A DNA stretch of 64,000 nt from Azospirillum oryzae (GCF_900177515.1 NZ_FXAK01000007.1:62001-126000), one strand, 5' to 3'. Shown: positions 25,577 through 35,010, numbered from the stretch's first letter. Translations and numbers: made by a program. Notes: generated by a model not told the origin, from the sequence alone.

Positions 25577-27589
25577 ATGTCCGATACCCCGTCAGCGCGC
25601 GTCCCGATCGCACCGGCCGTTCCGGTAAAGGCTGCGAAGCCGGCGCAGAAGCCGAAGCCCGCCGGGCGTCGGCGGCTGCGGCTGCCGATCGCCGCGGTGC
25701 TGGTTGCCGGGTTCGGGTCGCTGATGCTGGCGGCGGTCGCCAGCGTTCTGGTCCTGGGTCTGGTCAGCGCCACCACCAACACCTTCGCCCTGCTGAACGA
25801 CAAGGCCGATCTGGCGCTGGCCGGGGTGGAGGTGCGGGTGCGCCACCAACTCGACCCCGCGCGGGAGATGGCGCGCTTCGTCGCCGGGCTGGTGGAGCGC
25901 GGCGACCTGCGGGCCGGCGACACCACGGCGATGATCGACACGCTGCGCGGTGCGCTGGCCGGCGCGCCGGACGTCACCGGCCTCGCCTTCATCCGCCCCG
26001 ACCTGACCGGCGTGCGCGTCGCCCGGCTGAACGGCGAGCTGATGGCCGAACCCTTCGACATGCAGGGCGAAAGCGACATCCCGCCGGAGGTGCTGGACGG
26101 CCCCAACCGCAGCGCCGCCAGTTGGGCCGAGCCGCGCTGGCTGAAGGAGGCGCAGAACAGCTTCGTCACCGTCTACCAGCCGGTGCGGCGCGACGGCCGC
26201 TATCTTGGGCAGGTGGCGGTCGGCGTCTCGCTGGGTGACCTGTCGCGCTTCCTGCAGGTTCTCTATGTGGAACAGGGGCTGAACGCCTTCGTCCTCTACG
26301 ACCACAGCCATGTGCTGGCCCATCCGGCGCTGGTCGGCCGGAGCTTCGATTTCTCCGGCAAGCTCGACGGTCCGCCGCTGCCGCGCATCGATCAGGTCGA
26401 CGACCCGGCGCTGGCGGCGCTGTGGTCCGGCGGCGTGCCGGTGCAGTCGCTGAAGAAGCGGGTGGAAGGGCGCAGCGTGCGCGTTCTCGGCAGCGACTAC
26501 ACCTTCCTGACCCGCAAGATGTCCGGCTACGGCCAGCAGGACTGGATCATCGGCATCGGCTATCGCGACGGCGAGATGGGGGTGGAGATCCGCCGGCTCT
26601 ATGTCACCGGTGCCGTCGGCTTCGCCATCCTACTGGTGTCGGTCGGGGTGGCGCTGCTGGTCGGGCGGCGGATCAGCCGGCAGGTGGCGCGATTGGCCGA
26701 GGCCGCCGACCGTGTCCGCGCCTTCGAATTCCGCGCCATCCCCGACCTGCCGGACTCCCGCCTGCGCGAGATGGCGCGCGCCGCCGCCGCCTTCAACGCC
26801 ATGGTCGCCGGCCTGCGCTGGTTCGAGACCTATGTGCCGAAGGCGCTGGTCCTGCGCCTGATGCGCCAGCGCGAGACCGAGGGCGGGCTCGACTCCGTGC
26901 AGCGCGAGGTGACGGTGATGTTCACCGACATCCGCGGCTTCTCGCGCATGGCCGAGCACATGGCCGCCGCCGACACCGCCGCCCTGCTGAACGAGCATTT
27001 CACCCTGCTCGCCGCCTGCATCGAGGCGGAGGGCGGCACGGTGGACAAGTTCATCGGCGATTCCCTGATGGCCTTCTGGGGCGCGCCGGAGGCGCAGGAG
27101 GACCATGCCGTCCGCGCGCTGCGCGCCGCGCTGGCGATCCACCACGCCATCCGCGCCGACAACCGCCGCCGCGTCACCGCCGGCCGTGCGCCGATCCATG
27201 TCCGCGTCGGGTTGCACAGCGGCCCGGTGGTGGTGGGCAACATCGGCTCCGACAGCCGGATCAACTACACCATCGTCGGCGACACCGTGAACGTTGCCGC
27301 CCGCATCGAGGAGTTGTCTGCGGCCCTTCAGGGCGAGGCCGAGGTGATCGTGCTGACCAGCGGCGTCACCGCCGCCAAGGGCAAGGACGCCGTCCCGCTG
27401 GTCCGCCAGGGCGGCCGGTCACTGCGCGGCCGCACCGGCATGACCGAACTCTGGCGCCTCGTGCTGGAGGAGGAGAAGAAGGCCGCACCCCCGGCGGGGG
27501 AGAAGGCGACGCCATCTCTCTCCCTCCCTTCCCTTCCCGATGCGGGAGAAGGCGCGAAGCCGGCGTTCGCAGGTAAGGATACACCCTGA
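25577..27589 (+). CDS. membrane adenylate/guanylate cyclase with extracytoplasmic sensor
   Basis: The 670-residue protein has membrane helix 1 at about residues 38-63 and a double-Cache-like periplasmic sensor (residues 70-335). Membrane helix 2 (about 340-362) and a HAMP-like linker follow. The class III cyclase domain has VTVMFTDIRGFSRMAEH (metal Asp), VDKFIGDSLMAFWGAPEAQE, GLHSGPVVVGNIGS and YTIVGDTVNVAARIE. The catalytic Asp pair and the transition-state Asn/Arg are visible, so it should be active. The last 35 residues are low-complexity and appear to come from repeat-like DNA. Confidence 0.93.
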   Translation: MSDTPSARVPIAPAVPVKAAKPAQKPKPAGRRRLRLPIAAVLVAGFGSLMLAAVASVLVLGLVSATTNTFALLNDKADLALAGVEVRVRHQLDPAREMARFVAGLVERGDLRAGDTTAMIDTLRGALAGAPDVTGLAFIRPDLTGVRVARLNGELMAEPFDMQGESDIPPEVLDGPNRSAASWAEPRWLKEAQNSFVTVYQPVRRDGRYLGQVAVGVSLGDLSRFLQVLYVEQGLNAFVLYDHSHVLAHPALVGRSFDFSGKLDGPPLPRIDQVDDPALAALWSGGVPVQSLKKRVEGRSVRVLGSDYTFLTRKMSGYGQQDWIIGIGYRDGEMGVEIRRLYVTGAVGFAILLVSVGVALLVGRRISRQVARLAEAADRVRAFEFRAIPDLPDSRLREMARAAAAFNAMVAGLRWFETYVPKALVLRLMRQRETEGGLDSVQREVTVMFTDIRGFSRMAEHMAAADTAALLNEHFTLLAACIEAEGGTVDKFIGDSLMAFWGAPEAQEDHAVRALRAALAIHHAIRADNRRRVTAGRAPIHVRVGLHSGPVVVGNIGSDSRINYTIVGDTVNVAARIEELSAALQGEAEVIVLTSGVTAAKGKDAVPLVRQGGRSLRGRTGMTELWRLVLEEEKKAAPPAGEKATPSLSLPSLPDAGEGAKPAFAGKDTP

Positions 27590-27654
27590 TCCGGGTCGGA
27601 ATTTTCAGCTAAGTCACTGAAAAGACTGGAAACACCCTCCCGCCTATCCTTACG

Positions 27655-29526
27655 TCAACGCCAGCCGCGACGGCCACCGCGGCGGTCGTCCTCGTCGAAC
27701 AGTTCGGCCAGCTTGTTCATCATCGTGCCGCCCAGCTGCTCCGCATCGACGATGGTGACGGCGCGGCGGTAGTAGCGGGTCACGTCGTGGCCGATGCCGA
27801 TCGCCACCAGTTCCACCGGCGACCGGGTCTCGATCTGCTCGATGGTCTGGCGCAGGTGGCGTTCCAGATAGTTGCCGGCATTCACCGACAGGGTGGAGTC
27901 GTCCACCGGCGCGCCGTCGGAGATCACCATCAGGATGCGGCGCTGTTCCGGCCGGCCGAGCAGCCGGTTGTGCGCCCATTGCAGCGCCTCGCCGTCGATG
28001 TTCTCCTTCAGGATGCCTTCGCGCAGCATCAGGCCCAGATTCTTGCGGGCGCGGCGCCACGGCATGTCGGCGGCCTTGTAGACGATGTGGCGCAGGTCGT
28101 TCAGGCGGCCGGGATGCGGCGGCTTGCCGGCGGCGACCCAGGCCTCGCGCGCCTGTCCGCCCTTCCAGGCGCGGGTGGTGAAGCCCAGCACCTCCACCTT
28201 CACCGCGCAGCGCTCCAGCGTGCGGGCGAGGATGTCGGCGCTCATCGCGGCGATGGAGATCGGCCGGCCGCGCATCGAGCCGGAATTGTCGATCAGCAGC
28301 GACACCACCGTGTCGCGGAAATCCATTTCCTTCTCCGCCTTGAAGGAGAGCGGCAGCACCGGGTTGGCGACGACGCGGGCCAAGCGGGCGGCGTCGAGGA
28401 TGCCCTCCTCCAGGTCGAAGTTCCAGGAGCGCTGCTGCTTGGCCATCAGCCGGCGCTGCAGCCGGTTCGCCAGCTTGGAGATCACGCCCTGCAGATGCTG
28501 CAGCTGCTGGTCCAGCAGGTGGCGCAGCCGTTCCAGCTCCGCCGGGTCGCAGAGGTCGGCGGCGTCCACCACCTCGTCATACTGGGTGGTGAAGGCCTTG
28601 TAGGCGTTGGGATCGGGTTCGTTGCGGCGGTTGACGTCGTTGCGCCAGGGCTGGCCGGGGCCGGCGGGCTCTTCCGCCCCCTCGCCCTCGCCCATCTCCA
28701 TGTCGCCTTCCTCGCCGGCGCCCTCCTCGGCGCTTTCGCCGGCCTCCGACGAATCCTGCATGTCCGACGACGCCATGGATTCGGAGTCCGACTGGTCCTC
28801 GTCCTGGCCGCGGGTCTGGCCGTGCTGGGGCGACTCCTCATCCTCGGAGGACTGGGTCTGCTGGTCCTCCTCCTCTTCCTGGTCGGCTTCCTGCCCGACT
28901 TCCATGTCGAGATCGGCCAGCAGGCGGCGGACGGCCTTGGCGTAGGCCTCCTGGTCGCCGGCGTAATTGGCCAGTCCCTTCATGTCCTTGCCCAGCCGCT
29001 CCTCGATCCAGGGGCGCCAGAGGTCGACGGCATGGGCGGCGGCGGGCGGCGGCGGCGCGCCGGTCATCGCCTCGCGCGCCATCAGCCGCAGCGCTTCGGA
29101 CAGCGGCACCTGTCCGCGATCTTCGACGCGGTCGAGGCCCTGGCGGGTGTAGCGGTCGTCCAGCGCCGCTTCCAGATTATGGGCGACGCCGGCCATGTCG
29201 CGGCTGCCCAGTGCCTCGCAACGCGCCTGCTCCATCGCGTCGTAGGCTTGGCGTGCCGCGTCGCCCAGCGGCATGCGGTGGGCGTGGACCGTTGCATCGT
29301 GATAGCGCAGCCGCAAGGCCACGGCATCGGCCGCCCCGCGCAGCTTGGCGACCTCGACGGGGTTCAGATCGCGCGCCGGCAGCGGCACCCGCACCCGCTG
29401 GCCCGACAAGCCCGGCGGATCGGACGAAAAGCCCACCTGCACCTCCGCCCGCCGGGACATGGCGCGCACCGTGGCGGTGGTGGACCGCTTGAAGGCCTCG
29501 ACGGGGGTGTCGTTCTGGGTGGTCAT
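27655..29526 (-). CDS. cobT: cobaltochelatase subunit CobT
   Basis: This 623-residue protein is the VWA-domain subunit of the aerobic CobN-CobS-CobT cobaltochelatase, which inserts cobalt into hydrogenobyrinic acid diamide for B12 synthesis. The N-terminal helical part is followed by a very acidic linker (residues about 205-295, runs of Glu/Asp/Ser). The C-terminal von Willebrand A domain has the MIDAS sequence [12 protein letters not shown] and [13 protein letters not shown]. CobS lies upstream on the same strand but is separated by an inserted repeat-bounded element. CobN is not in the window. Confidence 0.95.
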   Translation of the reverse strand: MTTQNDTPVEAFKRSTTATVRAMSRRAEVQVGFSSDPPGLSGQRVRVPLPARDLNPVEVAKLRGAADAVALRLRYHDATVHAHRMPLGDAARQAYDAMEQARCEALGSRDMAGVAHNLEAALDDRYTRQGLDRVEDRGQVPLSEALRLMAREAMTGAPPPPAAAHAVDLWRPWIEERLGKDMKGLANYAGDQEAYAKAVRRLLADLDMEVGQEADQEEEEDQQTQSSEDEESPQHGQTRGQDEDQSDSESMASSDMQDSSEAGESAEEGAGEEGDMEMGEGEGAEEPAGPGQPWRNDVNRRNEPDPNAYKAFTTQYDEVVDAADLCDPAELERLRHLLDQQLQHLQGVISKLANRLQRRLMAKQQRSWNFDLEEGILDAARLARVVANPVLPLSFKAEKEMDFRDTVVSLLIDNSGSMRGRPISIAAMSADILARTLERCAVKVEVLGFTTRAWKGGQAREAWVAAGKPPHPGRLNDLRHIVYKAADMPWRRARKNLGLMLREGILKENIDGEALQWAHNRLLGRPEQRRILMVISDGAPVDDSTLSVNAGNYLERHLRQTIEQIETRSPVELVAIGIGHDVTRYYRRAVTIVDAEQLGGTMMNKLAELFDEDDRRGGRRGWR

Positions 29527-29570
29527 CGCTGGGGCGTCTTCGTTCTTGGGAGAGTTACGGCGCGGCGGGC

Positions 29571-29616
29571 AAGATTGACACGGATGTCACGGATTTAGAC
29601 ACGGATTTCACGGATG
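29571..29616. repeat. left terminal inverted repeat with CACGGAT heptads
   Basis: Four CACGGAT heptads start at 29579, 29588, 29600 and 29609, with spacing 9, 12 and 9. The stop codon of the enclosed gene lies at 29610-29608, inside the fourth heptad. Confidence 0.85.
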
Positions 29617-30012
29617 TCTTGACCGCGGCAGTACACGCCTGATCGCAAGGCGCGGCTCAGCGAAGTTGAAAAGGAGAGCCGTAGGCAAGCCACTGACATG
29701 GAGGTAGTTCAAGACCTGCCTGACATGTGAATCGCCCAACGCTTCGCATGCTTTCAACTCGATGATGACCTGTCCTTCCACAACGATATCCGCATAGTAG
29801 CTTCCCACCGGGTCGTCTTTGTAACGTACTTGGAACGGTACCTCGGCAACGGCTGCCAGACCACAGTCCGCCAGTTCGCGTAGCAATGCTTTTTTATAGA
29901 CTGCTTCGACGAAGCCATGACCTAAGCCGCTATGTACTGCAAAGGCGGCGCCCACGATGCGCTCGGTCAATCCGTCCAGCGCGTCGCCCAGGCTCACCTT
30001 CATCCGTGACAT
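29608..30012 (-). CDS. GxxExxY protein (PD-(D/E)XK-like fold)
   Basis: This 134-residue protein of the GxxExxY family has the name-giving motif in GLGHGFVEAVYKKAL. A nuclease-like core SYYADIVVEGQVIIELKACE follows, where D and E-x-K match the PD-(D/E)XK arrangement, and then QVLNYLHVSGLPTALLFNF. No biochemical role is established for the family. Both the start (ATG at 30012, or 30003) and the stop lie inside the flanking inverted repeats. It lies in the same direction as cobS and cobT, so operon read-through would express it. Confidence 0.9.
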   Translation of the reverse strand: MSRMKVSLGDALDGLTERIVGAAFAVHSGLGHGFVEAVYKKALLRELADCGLAAVAEVPFQVRYKDDPVGSYYADIVVEGQVIIELKACEALGDSHVRQVLNYLHVSGLPTALLFNFAEPRLAIRRVLPRSRHP

Positions 30013-30046
30013 CCGTGTTTAAATCCGTGACATCCGTGTCGATCTT
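30001..30046. repeat. right terminal inverted repeat with CACGGAT heptads
   Basis: The reverse complement of this arm matches the left arm with three mismatches. It also contains four CACGGAT heptads in the same 9-12-9 spacing, and it supplies the start codon of the enclosed gene. Confidence 0.85.
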
Positions 30047-30115
30047 GTGTGCGTGGCCGCGACTCTCCCCAAGACGGCGCCCGCCCAGGGGAGTTCCGCG
30101 GCCAAGCACACGACA

Positions 30116-31120
30116 TCACACGAGGTTCGCCTGGACCCCCGTCTCCGGCAGCTCGACGCCGAAGCAGCGCTGGTAGTATTCGGCCACCGTCGGCCGCTCC
30201 ACCTCGTCGCACTTGTTGAGGAAGGTGATGCGGAAGGCGAAGGCGACGTCGTTGAAGATCCGCGCGTTCTCGGCCCAGGTGATAACCGTGCGCGGGCTCA
30301 TGACGGTGGAGATGTCGCCGTTGATGAAGCCGGCGCGGGTCAGGTCGGCCAGACGCACCATCGACGCCACCGTGTCGCGGCCCTTGGCGTCGTCATAGGA
30401 CGCGACCTTGGCCTGGACGATCTTCACCTCGGCATCGACCGGCAGGTAGTTCAGGGTCGCCACGATGTTCCAGCGGTCCATCTGGCCCTGGTTGATCTGC
30501 TGCGTGCCGTGGTACAGGCCGGTGGTGTCGCCGAGGCCGACGGTGTTCGCGGTGGCGAACAGGCGGAAGGCCGGGTGCGGGCGGATGACGCGGTTCTGGT
30601 CGAGCAGCGTCAGCTTGCCTTCCACCTCCAGCACGCGCTGGATCACGAACATCACGTCGGGGCGGCCGGCGTCATACTCGTCGAACACCAGGGCGCAGGC
30701 ATGCTGCAAGGCCCAGGGCAGGATACCCTCGCGGTATTCGGTGACCTGCACGCCGTCGCGCAACACGATGGCGTCCTTGCCCATCAGGTCGATGCGGCTG
30801 ATGTGGCTGTCCAGGTTGACGCGGATGCAGGGCCAGTTCAGCCGTGCCGCCACCTGTTCGATGTGGGTCGACTTGCCGGTGCCGTGATAGCCCTGGACCA
30901 TGACGCGGCGGTTGTAGGCAAAGCCGGCGAGGATGGCCAGCGTCGTGTCCCGGTCGAACCGGTAGGCGCTGTCGAGGTCGGGGACATGCTCCGAGCGCTG
31001 GCTGAAGGCCGGCACCTGCATGTCGCTGTCGATGCCGAAGACCTCGCGCACCGAGACCGTCGTGTCGGGTTTGTGGTCGAACAGGGCCGAGCTGGCCTGG
31101 GTCGCTCCTTGGGAAGCCAT
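30116..31120 (-). CDS. cobS: cobaltochelatase subunit CobS
   Basis: This 334-residue AAA+ ATPase of the aerobic cobaltochelatase drives cobalt insertion with CobT and CobN. Walker A is GYHGTGKS, Walker B is [10 protein letters not shown], sensor 1 is [13 protein letters not shown], and the C-terminal part has the MoxR/CobS-type arginine region [15 protein letters not shown]. The length and N-terminus ([20 protein letters not shown]) are typical. It heads the cobS-element-cobT transcription unit. A J-domain gene lies upstream on the same strand. Confidence 0.96.
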   Translation of the reverse strand: MASQGATQASSALFDHKPDTTVSVREVFGIDSDMQVPAFSQRSEHVPDLDSAYRFDRDTTLAILAGFAYNRRVMVQGYHGTGKSTHIEQVAARLNWPCIRVNLDSHISRIDLMGKDAIVLRDGVQVTEYREGILPWALQHACALVFDEYDAGRPDVMFVIQRVLEVEGKLTLLDQNRVIRPHPAFRLFATANTVGLGDTTGLYHGTQQINQGQMDRWNIVATLNYLPVDAEVKIVQAKVASYDDAKGRDTVASMVRLADLTRAGFINGDISTVMSPRTVITWAENARIFNDVAFAFRITFLNKCDEVERPTVAEYYQRCFGVELPETGVQANLV

Positions 31121-31194
31121 GGGTGGTTTCTTACGTTCCAGCGAGTGTCGGTTGTCCGGCGGCCGCGGGATCGACCCGGCCCGCCAACGGGGTT

Positions 31195-31779
31195 TCAGGC
31201 AGCATAACAGGCTTTCAGCGTATTGTAGGCCTGATTGATTTCTTTCAGGCGTTCTTCCGCAGCCTTGTCGCCGCCGTTGGCATCGGGATGATGCTTTTTC
31301 GCAAGCTCCCGATAGCGTGCCTTGATCCTTGCGAAGTCCACGGGTGGCGTCAATTCGAGGACCGCCAGCGCCTTTTCCTCGTCGGTGCGGGCATGGTGGC
31401 GCCGGTGCGCCTTTTCCTCATCCTTCGTCTTGCCGGCCTCGTGGCCGAATTCGAAACTGAAGCCGTTGACCACGCGCTCGCGGATGAAGCGCTCCTGCGT
31501 CGCCCATTTGCCGAGAGGCCAGCTCGGCCGCTGCCAGGTGGTGTCGCGCCGCACCTCCGCCTCGATCTGGTCGGTCGACATGCCGGCGTAATAATCCCAG
31601 GCGCGGTTGTATTCCCGGACATGGTCCAGACAGAACCACCAGTACTCGTTGAGGCTGCTGCGGCTTTTCGGCGCACGGTATTCGCCCGCGGCGACGCACT
31701 CGGGGTGGTCGCACACACGGGTGGCCGCACGCGGAGCGGCGTAGCTGTCGTAACTGGAGCGGGTGCGGTTCCTGGTCAT
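31195..31779 (-). CDS. J-domain protein of the alphaproteobacterial DnaJ-like type
   Basis: The 194-residue protein has a distinct N-terminal part with two Cys and a His-rich stretch ([40 protein letters not shown]). Its J-domain is at the C-terminus (residues about 140-194) with helix [22 protein letters not shown] containing the HPD tripeptide. It should stimulate Hsp70 ATPase, and the client is unknown. The start at 31779 is chosen because the conserved N-terminus begins there. BolA is divergent from it, a common order next to cobS. Confidence 0.9.
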   Translation of the reverse strand: MTRNRTRSSYDSYAAPRAATRVCDHPECVAAGEYRAPKSRSSLNEYWWFCLDHVREYNRAWDYYAGMSTDQIEAEVRRDTTWQRPSWPLGKWATQERFIRERVVNGFSFEFGHEAGKTKDEEKAHRRHHARTDEEKALAVLELTPPVDFARIKARYRELAKKHHPDANGGDKAAEERLKEINQAYNTLKACYAA

Positions 31780-31990
31780 CGGCCAAGTATGGGAAGAGCC
31801 GATGCCTCTGGCAAGCGCGCCGAATCGGGCTTCCGTCATCCGCAATCCGCGGGGCGTCGCGCTTGACAGGCGCTTGACATTGCGGGGGCTCGCACCCTCT
31901 CCTGGCTGCCGGCGCGGCCTTCGGAAACCGCATTCCAGGCGCCGCCCGTCCCACGCATTCCCGACCAGTGCCCAGACATCAGGATCCGCC

Positions 31991-32266
31991 ATGGAATACG
32001 CCACCCGCATCCGCGAAAAGCTGACCGCCGGACTGGCCCCGGACCGGCTCGAGGTCGTCGACGACAGCGCCCGCCATGCCGGCCATGCCGGGGCGGATGC
32101 CGCCGGGGAAACCCATTTCCACGTCACCGTCGTCTCCGCCGCCTTTGCCGGCAAGTCGCGGGTGGAGCGCCAGCGGATGGTCTACGCCCTGCTGGCCGAC
32201 GAACTGCGCGAGCGCGTGCATGCGCTGGGCCTGACCACCCACGCTCCGGGCGAAGCCGGGGCCTGA
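31991..32266 (+). CDS. bolA: BolA-family protein
   Basis: This 91-residue protein has the BolA fold: [20 protein letters not shown], then [20 protein letters not shown] (the conserved F-x-G-x-[SR]-x-x-x-R-[HQ] block) and [20 protein letters not shown]. BolA proteins partner with monothiol glutaredoxins in iron-sulfur handling and cell morphology. Interpretation as BolA and not IbaG follows the sequence around the conserved histidine HFHV. The frame is open upstream without conservation. Confidence 0.93.
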   Translation: MEYATRIREKLTAGLAPDRLEVVDDSARHAGHAGADAAGETHFHVTVVSAAFAGKSRVERQRMVYALLADELRERVHALGLTTHAPGEAGA

Positions 32267-32521
32267 CCGGATTCAAGGGAACAGCCGCGGTCACGGATCA
32301 CCGTTCGCACGCTCAAAGTATTGGGCGGGCGGACGCCGGAAATAGCATACATATGGATGCAACCAAGAGTCGATTTCAGGAAATCTTGTAAGAATGAAAG
32401 ACGCTAGCGTGGTTGCAATTCCCGCCGCGTTTAGTAAAGTGCCAGATATGCAACCATTTATCGCGCCGTGGCGGACAAAAACTTCGCATGTCCGCCGGCG
32501 GCTTCGTGGAAGGGGCTGCGG
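32267..32521. promoter_or_regulatory. AT-richer leader of the ribbon-helix-helix gene with TGCAACC sites
   Basis: TGCAACC occurs at 32358-32364 and 32449-32455, and its complement GGTTGCA at 32411-32417. All lie within 165 bp upstream of a ribbon-helix-helix gene, so they may be its operators. This is inferred from position and repetition only. Confidence 0.35.
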
Positions 32522-33004
32522 ATGGCGAAGCGTGGGCCGAAGAAAAAGCGGGTGAACACTCCCCAGACGGGGGTGGAACCGTTGAGGAGCCAGAACATCA
32601 TGATCGGCGGCCACCGCACGAGCATGCGGCTGGAGCCGTCGATGTGGGATGCTCTGGAGGATATCGGCCGTCGGGAAGGTCTGACCGTCAACCGTCTCTG
32701 CACCCAGATCAAGGAACGGATCGAGGAGCAGGCGCGCCGCCGGGGCATCAACCCGGAGGATGCGGATGTCACCCTGACGTCCGCGGTGCGGGTGTTCATT
32801 GCCTCCTACTACCGCCGGGCCTGCACCGAGGACGGCCATCAGCGCGCCGGGCACGGCGGCAGCGATCCGTTCGTCGGCACGCCGTTCGATCTGCCGCCCT
32901 CCGACGAGGCCGAAGGCATCCAGGCCGCGGTCGGGGTCGCCGGCAATTTCCCGTCACCCGGCCCGGTCCTGGCCGGTTCCGCCCATTCCCATCTGGACGC
33001 CTGA
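32522..33004 (+). CDS. ribbon-helix-helix domain protein
   Basis: The 160-residue protein starts with a basic segment (MAKRGPKKKR). The ribbon-helix-helix block follows: NIMIGGHRTSMRLEPSMWDA, then LEDIGRREGLTVNRLCTQIK and SAVRVFIASYYRRAC, matching the RHH_4 type of alphaproteobacterial regulators. The C-terminal 60 residues are disordered. GGAAGGGGCTGCGG before the ATG supports this start; a GTG at 32468 is an alternative. It is likely a DNA-binding regulator, and autoregulation is possible. Confidence 0.82.
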   Translation: MAKRGPKKKRVNTPQTGVEPLRSQNIMIGGHRTSMRLEPSMWDALEDIGRREGLTVNRLCTQIKERIEEQARRRGINPEDADVTLTSAVRVFIASYYRRACTEDGHQRAGHGGSDPFVGTPFDLPPSDEAEGIQAAVGVAGNFPSPGPVLAGSAHSHLDA

Positions 33005-33028
33005 GCGGGATCTCAGCGGGATTGGGGC

Positions 33029-33646
33029 TTATTCCGCCGCCTCTTCGCGGGCGTCCTCGTTTTCCCCGCCGGTGTAGTGCGCAGGCCAGTGCTTGCGCAC
33101 CACCTCCCCATTGCTGTCGAAGATGTGGCACATGTTCAGCAGGGCCGGCCGTTTGCCGTCGTCCTGGGCCGGCTTGCCGGCTGTCTTGGCGTGTTCCGCC
33201 GCCTCGCGCGCCAGGATCGGGTAGACGGTCTGGAAGGCGGTGGTCGCCAGCGGCCCCAGCAGTTCGACCAGATGGGTGCAGCCCTTCGGCCCGCCCAACC
33301 GCTCCTTCACCGCACGGGTCCAGCCTGGACCGATGCGCAGGCCGACCAACTGCTGGAATCGCGGCGTGATGCTGCCGCAGGCCTTGTAGGGGCTGTGTTC
33401 GGTCACCGCCTCCACCGCCCGGACGGTCAGCTTGTCGTCCACCGTCAGGCGCATCCACATCTGGTGGATCGGCGTTCCCGGTTCGAGATGGCCGCGCTCC
33501 TCCGTGTGGAAGCCGTAGCTCTTGACGTCGGTCAGATGGCCTTCGATGTCCCACAGCCCGTCGGCACGCCGGAAGCCCTGGCAGGTGACGCGGCGGGTGT
33601 GGATCGGCTCGCGCGCGGCGGGGGCGGACAGCGAGGGCGCGGACAT
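33029..33646 (-). CDS. DUF2889 protein
   Basis: The 205-residue protein matches the DUF2889 pattern: RRVTCQGFRRADGLWDIEGH near the start, then MWMRLTVDDKLTVRAVEAVT, SPYKACGSITPRFQQLVGLR and GPKGCTHLVELLGPLATTAF. The His/Cys residues in the last segments are conserved in the family. Its function is unknown. A glutamate-rich tail ends the protein. It is convergent with the ribbon-helix-helix gene. Confidence 0.88.
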   Translation of the reverse strand: MSAPSLSAPAAREPIHTRRVTCQGFRRADGLWDIEGHLTDVKSYGFHTEERGHLEPGTPIHQMWMRLTVDDKLTVRAVEAVTEHSPYKACGSITPRFQQLVGLRIGPGWTRAVKERLGGPKGCTHLVELLGPLATTAFQTVYPILAREAAEHAKTAGKPAQDDGKRPALLNMCHIFDSNGEVVRKHWPAHYTGGENEDAREEAAE

Positions 33647-33760
33647 CGGGCGTTCCAGTTCAGCAGGTAGGATGACTCATCCTCGACTATCGGCGGGGCC
33701 GGGCGCCCGGTCAACCCGACCCCGCCGCAACGCAGCGTTACCTATAGGTCAACCTTGCGG

Positions 33761-34222
33761 TCATCCCAGGGTGGCCTCCGCCGAATAGCCGGTGCCGAAC
33801 ATGTAGGCCTCGCGGTTGCGCAACTCGTCCTCCAGATGGCTGCGCACCACGGCGAACAGGTCGCGGATCGACACCATGCCGACGACCTCGCCGCCCACCG
33901 CGATGGGCAGGTGGCGGTAATGGTGCCTTTCCATCAGGTCGAGCGCCGCCAGCGCGGTGGCCGAGGGTTCCAGCGTGTCCGGATCGGCGGTCATCACCGC
34001 GGACAGCCGGGTGGTGTCGGGGTCCAGGCCGGCGGCGACCACGCGGGCGGTCATGTCGCGCTCGGTGACGATGCCCTTCAGCGTGCGCCCTTCGGTGACC
34101 AGCACCGCGGCGATGCGCTTTTCAGCCATCAGCGTGGCGGCATCGCGCACGGTGGCGTCCGGCGGCAGGCAGGTCAGCTCCTGGTTCTTGATGACGTCCG
34201 GCATCAGTCGGCGTGTCGGCAT
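33761..34222 (-). CDS. CBS-domain pair protein
   Basis: The 153-residue protein consists of two CBS domains (residues about 6-66 and 72-132), each with the characteristic ends (ERDMTARVVAAGL; VSIRDLFAVV). The protein should bind an adenine nucleotide as a stand-alone regulatory module. The start at 34222 has AGGGAG nine bases upstream; 34231 is the alternative. No partner is evident nearby. Confidence 0.88.
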   Translation of the reverse strand: MPTRRLMPDVIKNQELTCLPPDATVRDAATLMAEKRIAAVLVTEGRTLKGIVTERDMTARVVAAGLDPDTTRLSAVMTADPDTLEPSATALAALDLMERHHYRHLPIAVGGEVVGMVSIRDLFAVVRSHLEDELRNREAYMFGTGYSAEATLG

Positions 34223-34388
34223 GTGTCCCATCTCCCTCGTGATTGCAGGTTTTGTGGACGAACGATGCACTCGACCGCGATTTCGCAGCGCGGCATACCG
34301 ATCCTGTCAGCTTGATGCACAGATAGTCAATAGAACCGATTGCTGTAGACTTACCACATATCTTGGTATGTCTTTGCCGCCGGCCCGG

Positions 34389-34892
34389 TTATTGGCCGGA
34401 TTCCAGCCGCTTGCGCAGCCCGTCGAAGCCGCTGGTGTAGATGCCGGCGATGGTCTTGCGGGCGTCCGCGTCGGAAGCGCCCTTGGCCTCGAACTTCGAG
34501 GACCAGGTGATGCGGGTGGTGTGGGCGTCCACCGCGCTCAGCCGGATGGTGGAGTTGTAGTTCTTCACCGGCAGCGGTCCGCTCAGCAGCGTGTAGCGCA
34601 GCCGGTGCTTGGCGGCGGACAGGCCGGTCAGCCGTTCCTGGATGGCGCCGCCGCCCTTCAGCGCAAGGTCGCGCTCCTGGCGGTCGCCGGTCTTGCGCAG
34701 GTTGCAGCTCTCCACCGCCGGGTGCCAGTCGCCGATGGCGCAGAAGGGGGCGATCTGCTTCCACACCTGCTCGATCGGCGCCTTGATCGTCGCCTGCTCG
34801 CGCACCTCCAGCGCCATGGCCGGCGCCGCCGCCAGCAGCAGGACCGCCCCCAAAGCCGCCCCTACGGCCGACATGCCCATCATTGCCTTCAT
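34389..34892 (-). CDS. exported SRPBCC (START-like) protein
   Basis: The 167-residue protein has a signal peptide (MGMSAVGAALGAVLLLAAAP) and then a polyketide-cyclase/Bet v 1-like fold: ATIKAPIEQVWKQIAPFCAI, GDWHPAVESCNLRKTGD and RITWSSKFEAKGASDADARK. Such proteins bind small hydrophobic ligands. The ligand and pathway are unknown. It is in the same direction as aroB upstream but with a 118-bp gap. Confidence 0.85.
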   Translation of the reverse strand: MKAMMGMSAVGAALGAVLLLAAAPAMALEVREQATIKAPIEQVWKQIAPFCAIGDWHPAVESCNLRKTGDRQERDLALKGGGAIQERLTGLSAAKHRLRYTLLSGPLPVKNYNSTIRLSAVDAHTTRITWSSKFEAKGASDADARKTIAGIYTSGFDGLRKRLESGQ

Positions 34893-35010
34893 CGCCCATC
34901 CTCCCGGTTTTCGCCGCGGCGGAACGGCCGCGGTCTTGTCCGGGAAGTATGGGCGGGCAACCGTCGGCACGGCTATTGTGCGAAAGGCGGATTGTCCGTG
35001 ATATAGCGGA

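Larger units (their letters stand above)
29544..30074 (-). mobile_element. inverted-repeat element carrying a GxxExxY gene, inserted between cobS and cobT
   Basis: Two 46-bp arms, 29571-29616 and 30001-30046, are inverted copies with 43 of 46 matches. Outside each arm, after a 15-bp diverged spacer on both sides, lies a further 12-13-bp inverted match (TCTTGGGAGAGT at 29544-29555; its complement with one extra base at 30062-30074). The arms enclose a single gene. No transposase and no clear target duplication are visible. The arrangement suggests a small mobile or formerly mobile unit, possibly moved by enzymes elsewhere. Confidence 0.65.
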
